Source of the DNA: Bacillota bacterium
GTDB lineage: Bacteria > Bacillota > Clostridia > Acetivibrionales > JAFADI01
Direction: 5' to 3'
Assembly: GCA_023424965.1 (NCBI GenBank)
Contig: JAFADI010000012.1
Span: 1 to 64,000, forward strand
DNA: 64,000 bases
A program made the position numbers and the translations under genes. Under the pieces are notes generated by a model. It saw only the letters and a list, made by a program, of their open reading frames with translations. It made no database searches and had not been told where the DNA came from. This document shows, piece after piece, positions 33,837 to 41,342 of this stretch (positions are counted from its first letter, which is position 1; each line of letters opens with the position of its first letter).

Positions 33837-34808
33837 ATGAATCCATTACAACAGATGAATAAAGGCATAAAGATCCCGAGATTACCGGAGAACGGTTTCA
33901 TTTCCGAGATGCGCAAAAATTTTCCGTTATACACCATGACAATTCCTGCTGTCGCCCTTTTGCTGATTTTCAGCTATTTCCCGCTGATGGGACTGGTCAT
34001 AGCCTTCAAGGAATTCAGGTTTGACACGGGGATTCTGGGGAGCGAGTGGGTAAAGCCCTTTTATTATAATTTTAATTTCCTCTTTACCTCCGATGCCGCC
34101 TTCCGGGCAATAAAAAATACTTTGTTTCTGAACGGCTTGTTCATTCTGTCGGGCCTTTTGTTTGAAGTGGGATTGGCCCTTTTACTGAATGAGATCGGGA
34201 GCAAATGGTTTAAAAAAATAGCACAGTCCCTGTCTTTCCTTCCCTATTTTGTGTCATGGATCGTTGTAGGGGTGTTTTCCTACAACCTTCTGGGCTTTGA
34301 TACCGGCTCCGTCAACACCTTGCTCAAGGAGCTTGGCCTGGAAAAGGTGGATTGGTATTCCCAGGTGGCCTTGTGGCCCACCCTGCTGACGCTTTTCTTC
34401 CGGTGGAAAAACACCGGCTATGGAGCGGTGGTCTATCTGGCGACGCTGGCGGGGATCGACTCCTCCTATTATGAGGCGGCGCAGATCGACGGGGCCACAA
34501 AGTGGCAGCAGGTCAAGCATATCAGCATTCCCCTGCTGATGCCCACGGTTATCATACTCACGCTCCTTCAAATCGGAAGGATCATGAATGCGGATTTCGG
34601 CATGTTCTATTCCATGGTGGGGGATGCGGCCCAGCTCTATCCCACCACCGACGTAATCGATACCTTTGTTTACCGGAACCTGCGGGTGCTGGGGGACATC
34701 GGCATGGCGTCGGCCACCGGCTTCGTGCAGTCCGTCATTTCTTTCGTGCTGGTGGTTGCAAGCAACCTGGTGGTCAGGAAGTATTTCAAAGACTCGGCGC
34801 TATTTTAA
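33837..34808 (+). CDS. CUT1 sugar ABC permease, LplB/YteP type
   Basis: 323-residue membrane permease for complex oligosaccharides. A ~30-residue cytoplasmic N-terminus precedes six predicted helices. The EAA loop EAAQIDGATKWQQVKHISIP near 217-236 contacts the ATPase. GGGGAAGATTT precedes the ATG. It pairs with the next gene as a heterodimeric channel. No ATPase gene is present in this operon, so a shared MsmX-like ATPase encoded elsewhere must drive it. The downstream alpha-mannosidase-like genes suggest mannose-containing oligosaccharides as cargo. Confidence 0.93.
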   Translation: MNPLQQMNKGIKIPRLPENGFISEMRKNFPLYTMTIPAVALLLIFSYFPLMGLVIAFKEFRFDTGILGSEWVKPFYYNFNFLFTSDAAFRAIKNTLFLNGLFILSGLLFEVGLALLLNEIGSKWFKKIAQSLSFLPYFVSWIVVGVFSYNLLGFDTGSVNTLLKELGLEKVDWYSQVALWPTLLTLFFRWKNTGYGAVVYLATLAGIDSSYYEAAQIDGATKWQQVKHISIPLLMPTVIILTLLQIGRIMNADFGMFYSMVGDAAQLYPTTDVIDTFVYRNLRVLGDIGMASATGFVQSVISFVLVVASNLVVRKYFKDSALF

Positions 34809-34822
34809 AGGAGGTGGTATTC

Positions 34823-35698
34823 ATGCTTTCGAGGCTTGGTAAATTCTTAACTTATTTTGTCGCAGGAGCCTTTGCGGTTATGTGCCTGCTGCCTTTCATC
34901 ATGGTGGTTTCGGGTTCCCTGTCCAGCGAGCAGGACATCGCCAATTACGGGTACGGACTTGTTCCGAAGCACATCGATTTCATATCCTACAAGGTTTTAT
35001 TCCTGGATGTAAACCGGATTTTGAACGCCTATAAAATCAGCATTATGGTGACGTTGGCAGGCACCGTCCTGAGCCTGCTGGTCAATTCACTGATGGCCTA
35101 CGCCATATCGCGGAAAAGCCTGAAATACAGAAAGTTTCTAAACGTGTTCACGCTGGTCACCATCCTTTTTAACGGCGGAATGGTCCCCTGGTACATCGTG
35201 TGTGTAAATTACATGCATTTGAAAGACAAACTCATTGCCATGATCATCCCTTATCTGGCCAACGCCTGGTATATTTTCCTCCTGCGCAACTACATCCAGT
35301 CCATTCCCGATGAAATGCATGAATCGGCTAAAATTGACGGGGCCGGGGAGTACACCATATTTTTCAGGATCATCCTCCAGTTGATGACTCCCGCCTTAGC
35401 CACCGTGGGCCTGTTTACGGCGCTGCTCTACTGGAATGACTGGTGGCTGGGACTGATGCTCATCGACAAACAGGAATTGCAGCCTCTTCAGCTGCTTTTG
35501 AGGACCATTGTTTCAAATATCACCTTTATTAAAACGTCGCCCAATTCGGCGGCCATCGCGCAAATAGCCAAGGCCCTTCCCACCGAAGGGATCAAAATGG
35601 CAATTTGTGTTATTACCATCGGCCCCATTGTGTTTTTGTATCCCTTCCTGCAGAAATATTTTGTCAAGGGCATCATGCTGGGTGCCGTAAAAGGATGA
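34823..35698 (+). CDS. CUT1 sugar ABC permease, LplC/YtcP type
   Basis: 291-residue membrane permease with six predicted helices, TM1 at ~11-33. The EAA loop is ESAKIDGAGEYTIFFRIIL near 182-200, followed by the family segment GLFTALLYWNDWW. The ATG at 34823 is directly preceded by AAAGGAGGTGG; the frame is open far upstream into the previous gene, but that part overlaps real coding sequence in another frame. It forms the channel with the LplB-type partner encoded 14 bp upstream. Confidence 0.93.
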   Translation: MLSRLGKFLTYFVAGAFAVMCLLPFIMVVSGSLSSEQDIANYGYGLVPKHIDFISYKVLFLDVNRILNAYKISIMVTLAGTVLSLLVNSLMAYAISRKSLKYRKFLNVFTLVTILFNGGMVPWYIVCVNYMHLKDKLIAMIIPYLANAWYIFLLRNYIQSIPDEMHESAKIDGAGEYTIFFRIILQLMTPALATVGLFTALLYWNDWWLGLMLIDKQELQPLQLLLRTIVSNITFIKTSPNSAAIAQIAKALPTEGIKMAICVITIGPIVFLYPFLQKYFVKGIMLGAVKG

Positions 35699-35749
35699 CT
35701 AATTCAGCGAAAGGCTGTTTAGTAAATATAAAACTGAGGAGGATTATTT

Positions 35750-37339
35750 ATGTCTGGAAAGTTATGTAAAATTGCGGCGCTGTTTGTGGCAGTGATGATG
35801 CTGGTAAGTGTCTTTGCAGGTTGCGGCGGCTCTTCAAAGCAGGCGGAAAAGGCTGAACAGCCTGCACCGGCGGCAACGGCGCAGACGGAACAGAAAACCG
35901 AAGCCAAAGAGGATTTAAAGGAAGTGACCCTGAAGCTGTACTTCTGCGGTGAGAAGAAATCCGCCACCGACGAGGTTTGGAGCACCCTGGCGGACAAATT
36001 CAAGGGCCAGCTCAACGCAAAATTCGAGCCCAACTGGATCCCTTTCAACGACTATGCCGACAAGCTTACAGTTCTGGCTGCTTCAGGCGATAAATACGAT
36101 ATGAACTTTGACGGCAACTGGCTGGCATACCCCAAGATGGTAAACAAGGGCGCATATCTTGCGCTCAATGAACTGCTTCCCAAATACGCCCCGAAGACAT
36201 ATGAGGTACTGCAGAAGGCCGGTTCCCTGGAAGCGGCCACGGTGAAGGGACAGATTCTGTGCATCCCCTGGGAAATGAAAATGAACCAGCAGCACCAGTA
36301 TTTCAGATGGCGCAAGGACATTGCCGACAAGGTGGGATTAAAAGCCGACCGGGATTCCATCAAGACCATCGAAGACCTGGATAAGTTCCTGACGGAGGCC
36401 AAAAAGGTGGTTCCCAAGGATATGAAGATTTTCGGCTGGGATCAGAACGATCTTAGCAACCTCCAGCAGGTCTTCCTTTCAAGGGATGAAATGAATGTTC
36501 TGGACTTCCACACCTTCGTCGTGGACGTCAACGACCCCAAGTGCACCATCCTACCGGTAGAACAGACAAAGGCCTACGGCGAAGCCGCCGTATATGCGAA
36601 AAAGTGGATGGATGAGGGCATCATTCCCAGGAACCTGATGGTTGACAAGGAACAGATCAGCTCCGGCTACAGAAACGGTAAGGTTTTCTCCGCCATATCC
36701 ACCCATGAGTGGGCCTTTGCAGACCAGGGCTTTGCCGATCAGGCATGGGTCCAGGAATTCAGCGCCATTTATCCTGAAAAGAAATCTCCCAACCGCTCCG
36801 CGCTGGCAAATGTGACCTGCATCAACAAAAATGCTGCAAATCCCGAAAGGGCATTGATGTTCCTCGATCTTTTAACGACAAACCAGGAATTCTATGACAT
36901 CGTCCTGTACGGCATCAAGGACAAGACCTACGTGTTGAACGGTGAAACGGCAGACTTCCCGGCGGGCATGACGACGGCAAACAGCTCCTATATCGACTGG
37001 ACGGGACAATGGGCATGGTGGAAGCCCCAGTTTATGAGACCTACAACCACCTACGGAAAGGGCTTCTGGGAGAGAGAGGCGGAATTCGCCAGCGGAGGCA
37101 CCTGCGTTCCCAACGTGCTTGACGGTTTGTTCTTTGATACCGAACCGATAAAGAACGAGATTGCCAAGCGGGACCAGATCAGCACCGAATTCGGAAAGCT
37201 TATCCAGTACGGAAGCGTTGCCGATCCCGACAAGGCTGTGAAGGACTATATCCAGAAGCAGAAGGATGCAGGCCTTGACAAGATCGTTGCAGAGCTTCAG
37301 AAACAGGTGGACGCGTTCCTCGCCAGCAAGAGCAAGTAA
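35750..37339 (+). CDS. CUT1 extracellular sugar-binding lipoprotein (LplA type)
   Basis: 529-residue exported lipoprotein. The signal peptide ends VFAGC with Cys25, followed by a short Ala/Pro/Glu linker. The mature part is a family 1 solute-binding protein of the large LplA/YtcQ class (VTLKLYFCGEKKSATDEVWS, KYDMNFDGNWLAYPKMVNKG, and aromatic-rich IDWTGQWAWWKPQF near 415). GAGGAGGATT precedes the ATG. Its size fits binding of oligosaccharides rather than monosaccharides. A strong hairpin follows the gene, separating transport from the enzyme genes. Confidence 0.93.
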   Translation: MSGKLCKIAALFVAVMMLVSVFAGCGGSSKQAEKAEQPAPAATAQTEQKTEAKEDLKEVTLKLYFCGEKKSATDEVWSTLADKFKGQLNAKFEPNWIPFNDYADKLTVLAASGDKYDMNFDGNWLAYPKMVNKGAYLALNELLPKYAPKTYEVLQKAGSLEAATVKGQILCIPWEMKMNQQHQYFRWRKDIADKVGLKADRDSIKTIEDLDKFLTEAKKVVPKDMKIFGWDQNDLSNLQQVFLSRDEMNVLDFHTFVVDVNDPKCTILPVEQTKAYGEAAVYAKKWMDEGIIPRNLMVDKEQISSGYRNGKVFSAISTHEWAFADQGFADQAWVQEFSAIYPEKKSPNRSALANVTCINKNAANPERALMFLDLLTTNQEFYDIVLYGIKDKTYVLNGETADFPAGMTTANSSYIDWTGQWAWWKPQFMRPTTTYGKGFWEREAEFASGGTCVPNVLDGLFFDTEPIKNEIAKRDQISTEFGKLIQYGSVADPDKAVKDYIQKQKDAGLDKIVAELQKQVDAFLASKSK

Positions 37340-37371
37340 TAGGACTGGCTTTTAATTCACATTCCTTGCGG

Positions 37372-37409
37372 ATTACCGGGGTTCATTCCGATGAATCCCG
37401 GTAATTTTG
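37372..37409 (+). terminator. 15-bp stem hairpin after the binding-protein gene
   Basis: 37372-37386 pairs with 37391-37405 across all 15 positions (one G:T), loop TCCG, then TTTT. It is probably a partial terminator, because the downstream HAD and mannosidase genes have no obvious promoter of their own. Confidence 0.75.
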
Positions 37410-37443
37410 CAGAGGGTACCAACAGCAGAGAGGGGTTACACAT

Positions 37444-38436
37444 GTGGAGGCATTGACTTTTATACCGGGCATCGGTGAGATTTCCAAAGACTCGGGGTTC
37501 AGGCCCATGGAAGCATGCAGCGACGGGCAATTTAAAGCCGGAAAGGGCGGAGTGGTATCCATTACCGCCACCGGTGACGGAAAGGTGGAGTTCATAGCCT
37601 TCAGGGAGCGTTCCCTGGCGTATGTGAAGTCCGCGATGGGCTATCCGGCCTATTACCCCGTCCACGCCGCTGAAATTGAAAGGCCTGTCAGGGCGGTCCT
37701 TATGGACCTTGACGGCACCACAGTGCGCAGCGAGGAATTCTGGATATGGATCATCCAGAAGACGGCGGCAAGCCTGCGGGGAGACCCGCAGTTCAAGCTG
37801 GAGGAGGAAGACCTGCCCTTCGTGTCAGGGCACAGCGTATCCGAACACCTGAAATACTGCATCAGGAAATACTGCCCTCAAAAATCGGTGGAAGAAGCCA
37901 GGCAATACTATTTTGAGCATACCCACCGTGAAATGGACGAAATCCTGAAGGGGAAAGGGAAAAAGGGCGCGTTTACGCCTTCGCCGGGCATCCGGGAATT
38001 TTTACTGGAATTGAAAGCCATGGGTGTCAGGCTGGGGCTTGTCACCTCAGGACTTTACGAAAAGGCATACCCGGAAATCCTTTCGGCTTTTGACACCCTG
38101 GGTATGGGTGATCCCAGGGACTTTTACGACTGTATCATTACGGCGGGCTTCCCCCTGCGCAAAGGGGAAGTGGGGACGCTGGGGGAACTCTCGCCCAAGC
38201 CCCATCCCTGGCTGTATGCAGAAACCTGCAGGGTGGGGCTGGGCATAGGTTTTGAGGACCGGAATTCCGTCATAGGCATTGAGGACAGCGGTGCAGGAGT
38301 CTGTTCCATACGGCTGGCGGGGTACCCTGCCATCGGCATCAGCGGGGGAAACATCCTGGAGAGCGGAACGAAAGCCCTCTGCAACCATTACTGTGAAACC
38401 TTCGGCCAGATACTGAAGCTTTTAAAGGAGGCTTAA
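37444..38436 (+). CDS. HAD-superfamily phosphatase/phosphoglucomutase-like with extra N-terminal domain
   Basis: 330 residues. Residues ~80-330 are a subfamily I HAD hydrolase with a helical cap: MDLDGTTV with nucleophile Asp88 and Asp90, LVTSGLY (motif II), KPHPWLY (motif III Lys) and IGIEDSGAGV (motif IV). Residues 1-79 precede the HAD fold and do not look like part of it; they have beta-rich character (GGVVSITATGDGKVEFIAF). The start is a GTG at 37444 after GAGAGGGG. It ends two bases before the first GH38 start. A role in dephosphorylating or isomerising a sugar phosphate from the mannoside is likely. The N-terminal extension is unexplained. Confidence 0.85.
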   Translation: MEALTFIPGIGEISKDSGFRPMEACSDGQFKAGKGGVVSITATGDGKVEFIAFRERSLAYVKSAMGYPAYYPVHAAEIERPVRAVLMDLDGTTVRSEEFWIWIIQKTAASLRGDPQFKLEEEDLPFVSGHSVSEHLKYCIRKYCPQKSVEEARQYYFEHTHREMDEILKGKGKKGAFTPSPGIREFLLELKAMGVRLGLVTSGLYEKAYPEILSAFDTLGMGDPRDFYDCIITAGFPLRKGEVGTLGELSPKPHPWLYAETCRVGLGIGFEDRNSVIGIEDSGAGVCSIRLAGYPAIGISGGNILESGTKALCNHYCETFGQILKLLKEA

Positions 38437-38438
38437 GC

Positions 38439-41321
38439 TTGAAAGACATGCGTGCTGCTGAAAAAAAGGAAGAAATACAGTGCCATTTCATCTCCAATAC
38501 CCACTGGGACCGGGAATGGCGCTTTTCCGCCCAGAGAACCAGGTACATGCTGAGCTACCTCATGGAGATGCTGCTGGACATCTTTGAGAAGGAGCCTTCC
38601 TTCAAGCATTTCCACCTGGATTCCCAGACCATGCCTATCCAGGATTACCTGGAAGCGGAGCCTGAAAAAGCCGGGCTGATAAAAAAGCATGTCAGTGAAG
38701 GCAGGCTTGCCATAGGCCCGTGGTTCTGCCTTCCCGACGAATTCTGCGTCGGTGGGGAGTCCCTCATCCGGAATTTGCTGCTGGGACACAAAATTGCAAA
38801 AAAGTTCGGAGGAGTGAGCAAGACGGGCTATTCCCCCTTCGGCTGGGGGCAGATCTCCCAGATGCCCCAGATCTATATGGGTTTTGGCATTGACATGACG
38901 ATGTTTTACAGGGGCCTCAACGAATACCTGGCGCCCAGGTCCGAATTCCTGTGGGAGGGGCCCGACGGGACGAGAATACTGGCGTCGCGCCTGGGAAAAA
39001 GGCCCAGGTACAACGTCTGGTACATCGTGCAGAGGCCCCTGTACTGGAATCAGAAGGACGAAAACAACAGGGTGGTGTCGTGGAAAGACGGCAGTGCTCC
39101 CTTCCGGTTCATCGATGCACAAAAGAGTGAGCTGGATTATCAATATGCCCATCCGGTCTTCGGATATTTTGAGGAACACCTCCCCGAAAGGGCGGAGCAG
39201 GCAATCAAAGAGCAGGACGATGACTGGACCACCCCTCACCGCTTCTGGTCGGCGGGGCATGATTCCTCCTGCCCCGACATCCGGGAAGTCAAAATGATCG
39301 CCGGCTGCGACCGGTTCCTGGGAGAAAAGGCCCATGTGTTCCACAGCACCGTCAAGGCACTGCAGGATGGAATCAAGGCCAGTGTGGACCGGGAAAGGTT
39401 AGAGGTCCTCCACGGGGAAATGCACCATCCCTATACCAGGGGAAGCGTCAGTGAGCTGTTCGGCTGGATTACCTCCTCGCGGACCCGGGTAAAACAGGAC
39501 AACTTCAGGAGCGAAAGGGAACTGACGTATTATGCCGAGCCCATGGCCGTATTCGCCAGCCTGCAGGGGGCGCCCTATCCCCAGGGCTTTATCGACCTGG
39601 CTTACAATTACCTCCTTCAAAACCATGGGCATGACTCCATCGGCGCCTGCGGGAGGGATATCGTTTATGAGGACGTGGAGTACCGCTTCCGCCAGTCAAG
39701 AGAAATCAGCGGTTGTGTCCTGGAGCGTGCCATGCTGGATATTGCAGGGGACATAGACCTCTCCGCCTGGTCCCCGGAAGAGATGGCCCTGGTGGTGTAC
39801 AATCCCGCTCCTTTCAGGCGTTCGGAGGTCATGGAGGCCGTCATTGAGATTCCCCTGGAATGGAAGGCGGGAGGCTTTGAAATCCTTGACGGGAACGGGA
39901 GGAGCATTGCGGTGCAGGTCTGCGGAAAGCTGGAGCAGTACCATTCCGTTGTACAAAGCCCCAATGACACCGCAAACACCCTCCCTTCCTGCCGCTATTA
40001 CATCCGGGCGGAGTTTGGCGGTATTCCGCCCATGGGCTACCGGACCTTCAAAGCCGTTCCCGTAAAGAATCCCGGAAACCTGCAGCCCAAAACCATGCGG
40101 ACCTCGGTACAGAAGATGGAGAATGAATACCTTTCCGTGGTTCTCAATTCCAATGGTACCATGAACCTGTACGACAAGGTTACGGGCAAGGCTTATGAAA
40201 ACCTGGGATACTTCCGGAACGGCGGAGAAACGGGAAACCCCTGGGAACACAAGGCGCCCCAGGAGGACATCCTGTTTACCACATTGAATGAAAAGGCGGA
40301 AATAACCCTGATCCGGGACGGGGAGCTGGAGGCGGCCTTCCGGGTGAAGCTGGACTGGGCCCTGCCGGAAAGCCGTTCGGCGGATGAAAGGTCAAGAAGC
40401 GGGCACAGGAGGCCTTATGAGATCATAAATACCATCGCCCTGCGGAAGGGCCAGCGGTGGGTGGAAATTGTCACCGAGCTTGAAAATACCGTTGAGGACC
40501 ACTACCTGCAGGTGTCCTTCCCCACAGGCATAGAAGCGGAGAGAGTGATGGCCCAGGGGCAGTTTGACGTCGTTGCCAGACCCGTTGCGAGGCCCGACTA
40601 TGCCCTGTACGACGAAATACCCATGACGGAGCATCCCATGAACTCATTTGTCGATGCGAGTGACGGCAGGACCGGCATGGCGCTGCTGAATGAGGGCTTA
40701 AAGGCCTATGAGGCCCACGACGACGGGGAGGGAACCTTAAGCCTCACCCTTTTGAGGGCATATCCTTTAAGGATCTGTGTAACACGGGAAATGCTGGACT
40801 ACAGCAAGCAGGAAAAGGGCTCCCAGTGCCCCGGCCGGCATGTTTTCCGCTACGGCGTGATGCCCCATCAGGGAGACTGGGAGCAGGGCAAGGTGTGGCA
40901 GGCATCGGAGCAGTTCAACCTCAAGCTCAGCGCGGCGCAGATAGGACCCTCAAAATATGGAAAAAATCCTCCGGTAAAATCCTTTCTGGAATTTAAGCAG
41001 GAGGGCCTCCATGTGAGCGCCGTAAAGAGGAGTGAAAGCGGCGAAGGGTGGATCGTGCGACTGTTTAACCCGTCGGACAGGACGGTAAAGAATTCCGTGC
41101 GGTTGAACGGAGGCAAGGCGGGACCCCAAAAGGTTCAATCGCCGGTAGAACGCCTCCGGGCGGAATTTGAACTTCCGAAGGCCGGGGGTTCAGGCTGGCA
41201 AAAGGTAAGGCTGGTGAACCTGGAGGAAATTCCCCAGGAAGACCTGGAAATGGACTCCGGGGGATGGGTCAGCTTTGAGATCACCGGGAAAAAGATTTTG
41301 ACCCTGGAATTTCAACCTTAA
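38439..41321 (+). CDS. GH38 alpha-mannosidase-like enzyme 1
   Basis: 960 residues with no signal peptide, so cytoplasmic. The GH38 metal-binding His22 and Asp24 lie in SNTHWDREWRFS, and the second metal His398 in NHGHDSIGAC. C-terminal beta domains follow as in the family. The block that normally reads D-P/S-F-G with the Asp nucleophile reads YSPFGWGQISQMPQI here; ungapped alignment puts Phe134 at the Asp position, and no Asp lies within the block. The start is TTG at 38439 behind AAAGGAGG, or ATG at 38448. It follows the HAD gene directly and is followed by a homologue. Expected job: removing alpha-mannose from imported oligosaccharides, with the catalytic question noted. Confidence 0.88.
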   Translation: MKDMRAAEKKEEIQCHFISNTHWDREWRFSAQRTRYMLSYLMEMLLDIFEKEPSFKHFHLDSQTMPIQDYLEAEPEKAGLIKKHVSEGRLAIGPWFCLPDEFCVGGESLIRNLLLGHKIAKKFGGVSKTGYSPFGWGQISQMPQIYMGFGIDMTMFYRGLNEYLAPRSEFLWEGPDGTRILASRLGKRPRYNVWYIVQRPLYWNQKDENNRVVSWKDGSAPFRFIDAQKSELDYQYAHPVFGYFEEHLPERAEQAIKEQDDDWTTPHRFWSAGHDSSCPDIREVKMIAGCDRFLGEKAHVFHSTVKALQDGIKASVDRERLEVLHGEMHHPYTRGSVSELFGWITSSRTRVKQDNFRSERELTYYAEPMAVFASLQGAPYPQGFIDLAYNYLLQNHGHDSIGACGRDIVYEDVEYRFRQSREISGCVLERAMLDIAGDIDLSAWSPEEMALVVYNPAPFRRSEVMEAVIEIPLEWKAGGFEILDGNGRSIAVQVCGKLEQYHSVVQSPNDTANTLPSCRYYIRAEFGGIPPMGYRTFKAVPVKNPGNLQPKTMRTSVQKMENEYLSVVLNSNGTMNLYDKVTGKAYENLGYFRNGGETGNPWEHKAPQEDILFTTLNEKAEITLIRDGELEAAFRVKLDWALPESRSADERSRSGHRRPYEIINTIALRKGQRWVEIVTELENTVEDHYLQVSFPTGIEAERVMAQGQFDVVARPVARPDYALYDEIPMTEHPMNSFVDASDGRTGMALLNEGLKAYEAHDDGEGTLSLTLLRAYPLRICVTREMLDYSKQEKGSQCPGRHVFRYGVMPHQGDWEQGKVWQASEQFNLKLSAAQIGPSKYGKNPPVKSFLEFKQEGLHVSAVKRSESGEGWIVRLFNPSDRTVKNSVRLNGGKAGPQKVQSPVERLRAEFELPKAGGSGWQKVRLVNLEEIPQEDLEMDSGGWVSFEITGKKILTLEFQP

Positions 41322-41342
41322 GGGGAAAGGACGGTTCTATCC

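Noticed and set aside
34502..34822. Long N-terminal extension of the second CUT1 permease frame
   Set aside because: It overlaps the end of the first permease gene out of frame, and a perfect ribosome site marks the internal ATG at 34823.
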